Shown here: positions 1 to 5,469 of the stretch, piece after piece | How the letters are laid out: every line of letters starts with the position of its first letter | How positions within the stretch are numbered: position 1 is the first letter of the stretch | NCBI GenBank assembly: GCA_027346925.1 | Contig: DAIERH010000077.1 | Location: 1-9,413, forward strand | Origin: Geobacter sp. | GTDB lineage: Bacteria > Desulfobacterota > Desulfuromonadia > Geobacterales > Pseudopelobacteraceae | DNA: 9,413 nucleotides | Reading direction: 5' to 3' | Program-made: the position numbers and the translations under genes | The notes under the pieces: model-generated | Told to the model about the DNA's origin: nothing | The model's database searches: none | What the model saw: only the letters and a program-made list of their open reading frames with translations

Positions 1-37
1 GCTTGCCCCAGCAGGCGTCGAGAAAACGTGTATTCAT
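1..37 (-). CDS. hemE: Uroporphyrinogen decarboxylase, N-terminal fragment (runs off left edge)
   Basis: Only the first 12 codons are in the window, reading MNTRFLDACWGK. This matches the HemE N-terminus I know from Geobacter, where it is followed by the conserved PVDxTPVWLMRQAGR stretch, which lies outside the window. HemE decarboxylates the four acetate side chains of uroporphyrinogen III to give coproporphyrinogen III in the cytoplasm. The ATG is at 35-37 and is preceded by a strong AGGAGGG ribosome binding site (44-50 on the plus-strand numbering) with a 6-nt spacer, so the start is secure. The gene follows the radical SAM gene by 30 nt on the same strand and is probably cotranscribed with it. 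The identification rests on 12 residues plus a fitting neighbour, so it is likely but not certain. Confidence 0.72.
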   Translation of the reverse strand, partial: MNTRFLDACWGK

Positions 38-67
38 GTAAAACCCTCCTGGATGTATCGATAGTAG

Positions 68-1144
68 TTACTGTGCAGATTTTTTTTGGGCCCTTATCGG
101 GACATAGTTGCAGAATGGCTCTTCCGCCATGTAATCCCCATACACGGCATCCGCCCTTGCCCGACAGCCGCCGCAGACATTGATGAACTCGCATTCGCCG
201 CACTTCCCCTTGTAGGCCTTGAAGTCGCGCAGGTTGCGGAATATCTCGGAGTTCTCCCATATCTCGCGGAACGGGGTCTCCTTGACATTGCCGGCGGTAC
301 GATGGAAGTAGGAACACGGCTTGACATTGCCGAAGCAGTCGATCAGACAGATGGTCTGGGCAGCGATACACCCTTTGCCGCCGCCGGTGGAAAAGGTCAG
401 TGAGCGGCGTTCGAACTTGAGCCCTTCGGCCTTGGCCTTCTGGGGCACGATGCGGTAGTAATGGGGCGCGCAGGTGGGGCGCATCAGGATGTCGTCTTCC
501 AGCTTTTCCTGCTGATAATGCCAGTCCAGAATCTCCTCGTAGTCCTCTTTGGAGATGAGCTCGTTCATGATCTCCTCGCCACGTCCCGTGGGCACGATCA
601 TGAACATGTACCAGGCGGTTGCACCCAATGACTTGGCCAGCTTGAAGGTGTTGGCAATGTCATGCTGGTTGCGCTTGGTAAAGGACGAGTTGATCAGAAA
701 CTTCTGGCCGTTGCGCCGGAAAATCTCCGCTGCGCGGATAACCCCCTCAAACGACCCGGGGCACTGCCGGAAATTATCGTGCACCGAAGCCGACGAGCCG
801 TCCAGCGAGAGCGATACCATCTTGATGTCGGCCTGCTTCATCTTCAAACAGATCTCGTCGGTGACCAGGGCGCCGTTGGAGGCCATGCACATGCGCAGCC
901 CCAGGGCTGTCCCATATTCGGCCAACTCGAAGATGTCATGCCGCATCAGCGGTTCCCCCCCGGAGAGGACCACCACCGGCTTGGAAAAATCGGCGATTTC
1001 CTTGAGCAGCTTTTTACCCTCTTCCGTGGTAAAGTCGCCTTCCGACGAGGTCATCTCCGACGAGCAGCGGCAGTGCACACAGCGCAGATTACATTTCTGG
1101 GTAGTTTCCCAGGCGATCCATTTAGGGACGAATTCCGTTTGCAT
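68..1144 (-). CDS. ahbD: Radical SAM/SPASM enzyme, AhbD-like (heme b synthase family)
   Basis: This is a 358-residue cytoplasmic radical SAM protein. Numbering from the ATG at 1144, the CxxxCxxC cluster site is C18, C22, C25 and the SAM-binding GGEP is at 62-65. A SPASM-type auxiliary cluster region holds C259, C266, C270, C277, C315, C318, C324, C327 and C345, including CGECEFINVCGGCRARA near 315-331. The segments VPTGRG, TCAPHYYR and GDYMAEEPFC are hallmarks I associate with the NirJ/AhbC/AhbD group, and AhbD fits best. AhbD decarboxylates two propionates of Fe-coproporphyrin III to the vinyls of heme b without oxygen. hemE follows 30 nt downstream, which supports a tetrapyrrole role. The frame is open to a GTG at 1189, but only the ATG at 1144 has a ribosome binding site (AGGAG, 4-nt spacer). 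Radical SAM/SPASM membership is near certain; AhbD rather than a related NirJ-like enzyme is probable. Confidence 0.8.
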   Translation of the reverse strand: MQTEFVPKWIAWETTQKCNLRCVHCRCSSEMTSSEGDFTTEEGKKLLKEIADFSKPVVVLSGGEPLMRHDIFELAEYGTALGLRMCMASNGALVTDEICLKMKQADIKMVSLSLDGSSASVHDNFRQCPGSFEGVIRAAEIFRRNGQKFLINSSFTKRNQHDIANTFKLAKSLGATAWYMFMIVPTGRGEEIMNELISKEDYEEILDWHYQQEKLEDDILMRPTCAPHYYRIVPQKAKAEGLKFERRSLTFSTGGGKGCIAAQTICLIDCFGNVKPCSYFHRTAGNVKETPFREIWENSEIFRNLRDFKAYKGKCGECEFINVCGGCRARADAVYGDYMAEEPFCNYVPIRAQKKSAQ

Positions 1145-1197
1145 ACTACTCCTGTCTCGATCTGATACTGGCACCTTCATTATCGGCACAATGAAAA

Positions 1198-1226
1198 ATC
1201 GTACCCGAAAGAGTGCATAAACTCAA
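1198..1226 (-). promoter_or_regulatory. Candidate sigma70-type promoter of the radical SAM-hemE operon
   Basis: Reading the minus strand, TTGAGT (1221-1226) and TACGAT (1198-1203) are separated by exactly 17 nt. Each hexamer matches the sigma70 consensus at four positions. Transcription would begin near 1191, giving a leader of about 46 nt before the ATG at 1144. The match is moderate, and the call relies mainly on location and spacing. Confidence 0.35.
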
Positions 1227-1269
1227 GGACAATTCCAGAAGGAGCGGCGGGGAGACGCACGTAATAAAC

Positions 1270-1298
1270 TTGAAACAGCACACCGATTCTGCTATAAA
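1270..1298 (+). promoter_or_regulatory. Candidate sigma70 promoter of the mglBA operon
   Basis: TTGAAA (1270-1275) and TATAAA (1293-1298) are separated by 17 nt and each is one mismatch from consensus. The expected start near 1305 gives a leader of about 50 nt before the GTG at 1356. It lies in the 211-nt space between the divergent radical SAM and mglB genes. The rest of that space holds the candidate promoter on the other strand and no clear operator repeat. Confidence 0.6.
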
Positions 1299-1355
1299 AT
1301 TTTGATAAATTCATTCCCAGCGCCCTTTAACCACAACCAACACAAGGAGAGCGGC

Positions 1356-1847
1356 GTGTCCACTCCTCAGATGGTCATGTACGATGAAGAATTCCAGGAG
1401 ATCAACGAGGTTATCCAGCGACTCCTGAAGGAGGCCAACGCCAAGGTCGTCTTCCTGGTCGACAAAAACGGCCAACTCATCTCCGGCGTGGGCGAGACCG
1501 AACGCTTCGACACCACGTCGCTGGCATCGCTTACCGCCGGCAACATTGCCGCCACGGGCGGTCTTGCCAAGCTGATCGGAGAGAAAGAGTTCTCCATCCT
1601 GTTCCATGAAGGCGAGAAGGACAATCTTCACATTTCAATTGTCGGCGGCAGGGTCATCCTGGTTGTCCTGTTCGACAAACATTCATCCCTGGGACTCGTT
1701 CGCCTGCGGGTAAAAAAATCATCCGAAGAGCTTTCGGCAATTTTTGACAAATTGCTCAAGAAGGCCGAGGACAGGGAGAAACGGGGAGTTTCCGATTTCC
1801 CCTTTGCCGAAATCACCGATGACGATATAGACAACCTGTTTAGCTGA
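1356..1847 (+). CDS. mglB: MglB, Roadblock/LC7 GTPase-activating protein for MglA
   Basis: The 163-residue product is close to Myxococcus xanthus MglB (about 159 residues) along its whole length. Shared stretches include NAKVVFLVDKNGQLIS (28-43), DTTSLASLTAGN (52-63), a GLVRLRVKK segment and the terminal FAEITDDDIDNLFS tail. MglB is a homodimeric Roadblock/LC7 protein. In Myxococcus it speeds GTP hydrolysis by MglA and, through its C-terminal helix, also affects nucleotide exchange, helping set cell polarity. The tail is conserved here, so both activities may be present. The start is the GTG at 1356, with AAGGAG at 1344-1349 and a 6-nt spacer. An in-frame TTG at 1302 and an ATG at 1371 lack a suitably placed ribosome binding site. 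mglA follows after 22 nt. Given the family, the likely role is polar placement of type IV pili or other machinery, but that is inference. Confidence 0.93.
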   Translation: MSTPQMVMYDEEFQEINEVIQRLLKEANAKVVFLVDKNGQLISGVGETERFDTTSLASLTAGNIAATGGLAKLIGEKEFSILFHEGEKDNLHISIVGGRVILVVLFDKHSSLGLVRLRVKKSSEELSAIFDKLLKKAEDREKRGVSDFPFAEITDDDIDNLFS

Positions 1848-1869
1848 TGGCGTCGAGGTAATCCAAGAG

Positions 1870-2460
1870 ATGTCCTTCATCAACTATGCCTCCCGTGAAA
1901 TAAACTGTAAGATCGTTTATTATGGCCCGGGGCTATGCGGCAAGACCACCAATCTCCAGCACATCTACCAGAAGACCGCCCCGGAAGCCAAGGGCAAGAT
2001 GATCAGCCTGGCCACCGAAACCGAGCGGACGCTCTTTTTCGATTTCCTGCCGCTGGCCCTGGGGGAGATCCGGGGATTCAAGACCCGCTTTCATCTCTAC
2101 ACCGTGCCCGGCCAGGTATTCTATGATGCATCCCGCAAGCTGATCCTGAAAGGTGTTGACGGTGTGGTATTCGTGGCCGATTCCCAGGAGGAACGCATGG
2201 ATGCCAATGTGGAATCCCTGGACAACCTGCGGACCAACCTCACGGAACAGGGCTACGAACTGGACAGGCTGCCCTACGTTGTCCAGTACAACAAGCGCGA
2301 CCTGCCGAATATCGTTACCATAGAAGAGTTGCGCCGGGAACTGAATCCAACCGGCGTTCCCGACTTCGAGGCGTGCGCCACCATTGGTGACGGTGTTTTC
2401 GAAACCCTGAAGGCTGTTGCCAAACTGATCCTGATCGATCTGAAAAAAGGAAACCAGTAA
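1870..2460 (+). CDS. mglA: MglA, Ras-like polarity GTPase
   Basis: The 196-residue protein is a small cytoplasmic GTPase nearly collinear with Myxococcus xanthus MglA (195 residues). The P-loop GPGLCGKT is at 19-26. The arginine R53, which acts as an intrinsic arginine finger in Myxococcus MglA, is present. Switch II has the MglA-type TVPGQ (78-82) in place of the Ras DxxGQ, and the base-recognition motif NKRD is at 141-144. Downstream of switch II, FYDASRKLILKGVDGVVFVA follows the Myxococcus protein almost exactly. GTP-bound MglA marks the leading pole and recruits motility or pilus regulators, while MglB returns it to the GDP state. The ATG at 1870 follows mglB by 22 nt, with GAGG at 1855-1858 as a distant ribosome binding site (11-nt spacer). 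That weak spacing suggests translation partly coupled to mglB. Confidence 0.95.
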   Translation: MSFINYASREINCKIVYYGPGLCGKTTNLQHIYQKTAPEAKGKMISLATETERTLFFDFLPLALGEIRGFKTRFHLYTVPGQVFYDASRKLILKGVDGVVFVADSQEERMDANVESLDNLRTNLTEQGYELDRLPYVVQYNKRDLPNIVTIEELRRELNPTGVPDFEACATIGDGVFETLKAVAKLILIDLKKGNQ

Positions 2461-2464
2461 AATC

Positions 2465-2483
2465 GGCGGCACGACTTACCGCC
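2465..2483 (+). other. Small GC-rich hairpin between mglA and the downstream gene
   Basis: GGCGG (2465-2469) and CCGCC (2479-2483) can form a 5-bp stem with a 9-nt loop immediately after the mglA stop codon. There is no following T-run, so it is not a standard intrinsic terminator. It might stabilise the mglBA transcript or weakly attenuate readthrough. A stem this short can also occur by chance. Confidence 0.25.
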
Positions 2484-2536
2484 CGCAGCCCCAAGCTAAG
2501 GGCATCTCACGACAAGGTGTACGGAGGTGGTGGAAC

Positions 2537-2872
2537 ATGGCTGATCTTATCGATGTCCCGCGCGGGATGAAGGTAATGCAATCTCTTGTCGTCAAGCGAC
2601 TTCAGAGCGGTTTTTTCGCCGAGGTTTTTCTGGTCATGAATAACGGCCAGTACGAAGCCGCACTGTTTCTCAACGACAAGTTCAAGCCGGGGCCGCCGCT
2701 TCCCCGCCCGCTTGACACACCGACCGAACAGTATTCCCATTTCATGGGTGTCCGCCCCAGTGTCGGGCTTACCCCTGAAGAAGCCGAGCGCATCATCAGC
2801 GAGGTAGAAGGCGAAAACGCCATCCACCGTAAGAAGATGAAGGACCGCTGGGGCAAACTTGATGACGATTGA
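2537..2872 (+). CDS. Hypothetical protein, third gene of the mglBA cluster
   Basis: I do not recognise the family of this 111-residue protein. It has no signal peptide, membrane segment or cysteine. The N-terminal half (about 16-60) alternates hydrophobic and polar residues like a small beta-rich domain (SGFFAEVFLV, QYEAALFL), then has a GPPLPRPL proline turn. The C-terminal half is predicted helical and highly charged (TPEEAERIISEVEGENAIHRKKMKDRW), ending in LDDD. It starts at an ATG with a strong GGAGG ribosome binding site at 2523-2527 and a 9-nt spacer. It lies 76 nt after mglA on the same strand. I see no terminator or convincing promoter between them, so it is probably expressed with mglBA. 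Its position suggests a link to the MglA switch, but nothing in the sequence proves this. It is clearly a real gene by ribosome binding site and codon use. Confidence 0.8.
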   Translation: MADLIDVPRGMKVMQSLVVKRLQSGFFAEVFLVMNNGQYEAALFLNDKFKPGPPLPRPLDTPTEQYSHFMGVRPSVGLTPEEAERIISEVEGENAIHRKKMKDRWGKLDDD

Positions 2873-2915
2873 CACCCCCGCTCTCGTGGCAGGTCGTCCT
2901 GGATGAGCAATTAAC

Positions 2916-2945
2916 TTGATTTTTCCATGGGGTTCATGGTATTAA
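2916..2945 (+). promoter_or_regulatory. Candidate promoter of the tRNA-Ser gene
   Basis: TTGATT (2916-2921) and TATTAA (2940-2945) are separated by 18 nt, with four consensus matches each. The predicted start near 2952 leaves about 27 nt of leader before the mature tRNA 5' end at 2979, a usual length for a tRNA precursor. Confidence 0.4.
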
Positions 2946-2978
2946 GATCGTTCTGTTCAGCCAGGTTGGAACAACTCC

Positions 2979-3071
2979 GGAGAGATGGCCGAGTAGGTCG
3001 AAGGCGCTCGCCTGCTAAGCGAGTATACTGGGAAACCGGTATCGAGGGTTCGAATCCCTCTCTCTCCGCCA
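2979..3071 (+). tRNA. tRNA-Ser, anticodon GCU, with encoded CCA
   Basis: All arms of a class II tRNA can be read. The acceptor stem GGAGAGA (2979-2985) pairs perfectly with TCTCTCC (3061-3067), followed by discriminator G and CCA (3069-3071). The D-arm stem is GCC/GGC. The anticodon stem CTCGC/GCGAG (3007-3011 and 3019-3023) encloses CTGCTAA, with anticodon GCT at 3014-3016, reading serine codons AGC and AGU. A long variable arm, TACTGG-GAAA-CCGGTA, is typical of tRNA-Ser. The T arm is GAGGG-TTCGAAT-CCCTC. I saw no repeat of the 3' end elsewhere in the window, so there is no sign of an integrated element using it as an attachment site. Confidence 0.97.
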
Positions 3072-3106
3072 TTTTTGTATTTCCATGGGTACCTTGCCAA
3101 GTGAAT

Positions 3107-3586
3107 ATGGTGTATGTACGAACAGCGCTGCTTATCCTTTCCATAGGGCTGTCGGGGTGCCAGCAGAAGGAAGCGCCTCTCCTGTCGAAGATGGATACGG
3201 CCAATTCGCATGCCGTCAAAAAGGAAGCAACAATCGTTGTCCCCGACAACGTCAAGGGCAAATGGAAAGCGGTCAGAATCGCCGTAGTTGACAAATCGGC
3301 CGCCAAAGAATCCATCTTTACCGTCCCCATCGGCGGCAAGATTACTTTGCCTCGCTCAACCATGATCATCATGGTCGAGTCATTCCTGCCGGCCTTCGTC
3401 ATGGAAGGTTCAACCATGACATCTTCCGGAAATGAGCCGAAAAACCCGGGGGCAAAGGTCCTGATCACTGAAAACGGGGCCGTTGTCTTCAACGCATGGC
3501 TGTTTTCGCGTTATCCGACCACCCATGCCTTCATGCATCCCCGCTACGGATTCACCCTCATGGACGGCGTGCCCGCCACCCCTTAG
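3107..3586 (+). CDS. Small lipoprotein, DUF2155-like
   Basis: The 159-residue product begins with a lipoprotein signal: a short positive N-region with R5, a hydrophobic stretch LLILSIGL, and the lipobox LSGC with the lipidated cysteine at C18. Residue +2 is Gln, so outer-membrane sorting is expected, with the protein facing the periplasm. The rest resembles DUF2155: a WKAVRIAVVDK strand, an IFTVPIGGKITL segment, then VVFNAWLFSRYPTTHAFMHPRYGF, echoing the family's GWMF...P...A..HP.YD pattern. The function of DUF2155 is unknown to me. The frame stays open upstream through the tRNA, but that extension would destroy the signal peptide, so I place the start at the ATG at 3107. Its ribosome binding site is weak and an in-frame GTG at 3101 is the main alternative. 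The gene begins 35 nt after the tRNA with no visible promoter of its own. Confidence 0.75.
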   Translation: MVYVRTALLILSIGLSGCQQKEAPLLSKMDTANSHAVKKEATIVVPDNVKGKWKAVRIAVVDKSAAKESIFTVPIGGKITLPRSTMIIMVESFLPAFVMEGSTMTSSGNEPKNPGAKVLITENGAVVFNAWLFSRYPTTHAFMHPRYGFTLMDGVPATP

Positions 3587-3587
3587 C

Positions 3588-3626
3588 GATCCATAGACCT
3601 GGCGTCATCCCCTAGGATCCCTTTTT
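3588..3626 (+). terminator. Possible intrinsic terminator after the lipoprotein gene
   Basis: GATCC-A-TAG (3588-3596) can pair with CTAGGATC (3612-3619), giving an 8-bp stem with one bulged A and a 15-nt loop, followed by CC and five T residues (3622-3626). It sits just after the lipoprotein stop codon and overlaps the 3' end of the convergent rnhA gene. The stem is only moderately stable, so the call is tentative. No T-run serves the opposite strand. Confidence 0.4.
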
Positions 3627-4115
3627 CCCGTTCACCTCCAGCAGCGCCTCCCGCGCCAGCGTATCGCAGCGCTCGTTCTCGGCATGACCGTCATGACCGC
3701 GAACCCAGCGCCATTCGATGGCATGCCGACTCGCAAGCGCCACAAGCTCCTCCCACAATTCCCGGTTAAGCACCGGCTCCTTTTTGCTGTTTAACCACCC
3801 CCGGCGTTGCCATCCGGCGACCCATTCGGTCATCCCCTTTACCAGATACTGGGAATCAGTGGTGACAATGACACGGCAGGGGCGCGTCAGCCGCCTGAGC
3901 GCCTCAATGGCCGCGGTCAGTTCCATGCGGTTGTTGGTTGTATGGGGTTCCCCTCCGCGGATCTCCTTCTCATGACCGTTATAACGCAGGATGGCGCCAT
4001 AGCCGCCGGGTCCGGGATTGCCGCTGCAAGCCCCATCGCAGAAGATTTCCACCGTTGTGCCGCCGCCAGCGGCGGGCCCTGACGTCCCCGGTGCCCGCTC
4101 ATGCCTCGCCGACAT
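3612..4115 (-). CDS. rnhA: Ribonuclease HI
   Basis: The 167-residue enzyme cleaves the RNA strand of RNA-DNA hybrids, removing primers and R-loops. The fold and motifs follow Escherichia coli RNase HI: the DGACSGNPGPGGYGAIL strand, TTNNRMEL, TTDSQYL and VRGHDGHAENERCD. The four metal-binding acids are D27, E65, D87 and D151, and the catalytic-loop histidine is H141, so it should be active. It has about 20 extra N-terminal residues, rich in Gly, Ala and Pro, before the conserved VEIF strand. I chose the ATG at 4115 because GAAGG lies 5 nt upstream; a GTG two codons earlier is less likely. The start overlaps the end of the upstream acyltransferase gene by 17 bp, so the two are cotranscribed and probably translationally coupled. 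Confidence 0.95.
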   Translation of the reverse strand: MSARHERAPGTSGPAAGGGTTVEIFCDGACSGNPGPGGYGAILRYNGHEKEIRGGEPHTTNNRMELTAAIEALRRLTRPCRVIVTTDSQYLVKGMTEWVAGWQRRGWLNSKKEPVLNRELWEELVALASRHAIEWRWVRGHDGHAENERCDTLAREALLEVNGKKGS

Positions 4116-4752
4116 AGGCACCTTCTTCCTTCAAGAGCGCGGCAATGGAGGCCATGACCCGTTCCACGATCAATATGTGCGTTTCCTTGCAATCTTCCCG
4201 TTCATACAGGTCGCTGAAATCGAGCGGCGCCCCGAATACGACCGTGGCCGCTTGTCCGAATCCGGGAAACTTCCAGCGGTTAAAACCGACCAACGCCGTG
4301 GGAATGACGGCGGGACGCGTATCATAGATGATCTTGCCCACGCCCCTGTTCCCTTTTCCCAGTCTGCCGTCCCTGTGTCGCGTGCCTTCCGGGAACAGCA
4401 TCACCTTCTGGTCCTTCAGCAGATCATTGATGACCAGGTTGGCCTTGACATCCCGCTTGCGCCTGACCGGAAAAGCGCCCCACGACGAGTAGAGCAGGCG
4501 TTGGAGAGGCTTCTCGAACAATTCCTCCTTGGCAGGCGCCCACACCATCTGGAAGGGATGTTGCCTGAGGATGGCCCAGGGCAGAAAGATGGTCTCATAG
4601 GCGGAGATATGGTTCGAGGCCAGCAGCACCCCGCCATGGGCGGGGATGTTGTGCGCCCCCTTGGAAATAAACCGGTTGAGAGTCGAGGCATAGAACCCCA
4701 CCACATAAGCGGAGAACGTCACCCAGAAGCGACGCAAAAACGATATCCTCAC
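4099..4752 (-). CDS. PlsC-type lysophospholipid (1-acyl-glycerol-3-phosphate) acyltransferase
   Basis: This 217-residue protein transfers acyl groups, most likely to a lysophospholipid or glycerophosphate acceptor at the inner membrane. Motif I is NHISAYE (47-53), an HX4E form rather than the usual HX4D. A later block has GAFPVRRKRD (92-101), motif III is FPEGTR (120-125) followed by a basic glycine-rich stretch, and motif IV is the VIPTALVGF region. A hydrophobic N-terminal segment (about 9-25) could anchor it. The frame is open upstream to 5304, but the GTG at 4752 has a perfect AGGAGGT site at 4763-4769 (10-nt spacer), and a promoter-like element at 4811-4839 lies downstream of the longer start options. 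The family is clear. The exact substrate is not, and it could be an ornithine-lipid or other lyso-lipid acyltransferase rather than the housekeeping PlsC. Confidence 0.87.
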   Translation of the reverse strand: MRISFLRRFWVTFSAYVVGFYASTLNRFISKGAHNIPAHGGVLLASNHISAYETIFLPWAILRQHPFQMVWAPAKEELFEKPLQRLLYSSWGAFPVRRKRDVKANLVINDLLKDQKVMLFPEGTRHRDGRLGKGNRGVGKIIYDTRPAVIPTALVGFNRWKFPGFGQAATVVFGAPLDFSDLYEREDCKETHILIVERVMASIAALLKEEGAYVGEA

Positions 4753-4810
4753 GTACCGTCCTACCTCCTGGCGCCGGGGAACGGCTGATTTCAAGATAGT
4801 ACCGCCCTGC

Positions 4811-4839
4811 TTTATAGCATCTTCGCCACCATTCGGCAA
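4811..4839 (-). promoter_or_regulatory. Candidate sigma70 promoter of the acyltransferase-rnhA operon
   Basis: On the minus strand TTGCCG (4834-4839) and TATAAA (4811-4816) are 17 nt apart. The -10 has one mismatch and the -35 two. Transcription would start near 4804, about 52 nt before the GTG at 4752. Its position supports that GTG over upstream in-frame starts such as the ATG at 4857. Confidence 0.5.
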
Positions 4840-4863
4840 CAGTGAACGATCCATCATTATTCG

Positions 4864-4892
4864 TTGGAAAAGCCCATGTTTATTGATATAGT
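4864..4892 (+). promoter_or_regulatory. Candidate sigma70 promoter of the Nudix-EAL/HDOD-GGQ-mutS2 operon
   Basis: TTGGAA (4864-4869) and TATAGT (4887-4892) are separated by 17 nt, with four and five consensus matches. The start would be near 4899, leaving a short leader of about 16 nt before the ATG at 4915. The leader still contains the AAAGG ribosome binding site at 4904-4908. It stands back to back with the promoter for the opposite operon, 24 nt away. Confidence 0.5.
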
Positions 4893-4914
4893 GAGTGTTT
4901 GAGAAAGGCGCTCC

Positions 4915-5469
4915 ATGGAAACCCGCAATCGATGCATCATCTTCAACGGCCTGGTTATCGACATCGAACAGATGGAGGTAGAGATCGGCGGCCGCGGCTG
5001 GCACACCTTTCAGGTCATCCGGCATCCGGGCGGTGCCGGGGTTCTTCCCGTGCACGACGACGGAAGCGTCTCGCTCATCCGTCAGCTTCGCCCGGCAATC
5101 GGGCAGCATCTCGTGGAAATCCCGGCCGGTCGCCTTGCCCCGGGCGAAGAGCCGCTTTTGTGCGCTGAGCGGGAGCTTGTCGAGGAAACAGGGCTGCGCG
5201 CGGCCGAATTCATTCCGCTGGGTCGGATTCACTCGTCTCCCGGCGTGTTCGACGAGATCGTTCATCTGTTTGCGGGCCGTGGCCTGACCCAGGGCACGGC
5301 ACACCCAGAGGAGGACGAGGAAATGGAGATGATCAGGATCGATTTCCGCGAGGCATGCGCCATGGTGGCCGACGGGCGCATCAGCGACGCCAAGACCGTG
5401 GCGGCCATCACGCGGTGGGGAATGATGGACCGTTCCTTCGGCGCGGCAGCCGGAGAGCCCGGGACGTGA
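4915..5469 (+). CDS. Nudix hydrolase, ADP-ribose pyrophosphatase type
   Basis: The 184-residue cytoplasmic enzyme has a perfect Nudix box, GX5EX7REUXEEXGU, at residues 72-94, ending in RELVEETGL. Just before it lies IPAGR (69-73), and after it SSPGVFDE (107-114); both are typical of ADP-ribose pyrophosphatases of the NudF type, which split ADP-ribose into AMP and ribose 5-phosphate. A beta-rich N-terminal domain of about 40 residues, which in this family helps form the dimer, is also present. The ATG at 4915 has AAAGG 6 nt upstream. The stop overlaps the GTG of the next gene by 4 nt (GTGA), so expression of the two is coupled. Substrates such as other nucleoside diphosphate sugars cannot be excluded from sequence alone. 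Confidence 0.9.
   Translation: METRNRCIIFNGLVIDIEQMEVEIGGRGWHTFQVIRHPGGAGVLPVHDDGSVSLIRQLRPAIGQHLVEIPAGRLAPGEEPLLCAERELVEETGLRAAEFIPLGRIHSSPGVFDEIVHLFAGRGLTQGTAHPEEDEEMEMIRIDFREACAMVADGRISDAKTVAAITRWGMMDRSFGAAAGEPGT

Noticed and set aside
1191..1220. Nine-codon mini-frame (ATG to TAA) upstream of mglB
   Set aside because: It has no ribosome binding site and lies upstream of the mglB promoter, so it would not be a leader peptide for that operon.
549..1220. Long plus-strand frame opposite the radical SAM gene
   Set aside because: It is an antisense shadow. The minus-strand frame carries every cluster cysteine and family motif.
2979..3071. tRNA-Ser as an integration site
   Set aside because: There is no direct repeat of its 3' end, no integrase gene and no shift in base composition in the window.
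2927..3106. In-frame extension of the lipoprotein gene back through the tRNA
   Set aside because: It would translate the tRNA sequence and bury the signal peptide and lipobox, and no ribosome binding site fits the upstream ATG.
3360..3374. Near-palindrome CCATGATCATCATGG
   Set aside because: It lies inside the lipoprotein coding sequence where repeated Met, Ile and Val codons explain it, and it has no regulatory context.
4753..5304. Upstream extension of the acyltransferase frame
   Set aside because: It runs opposite the Nudix gene and its promoter. The GTG at 4752 has a perfect ribosome binding site and gives the normal family length.
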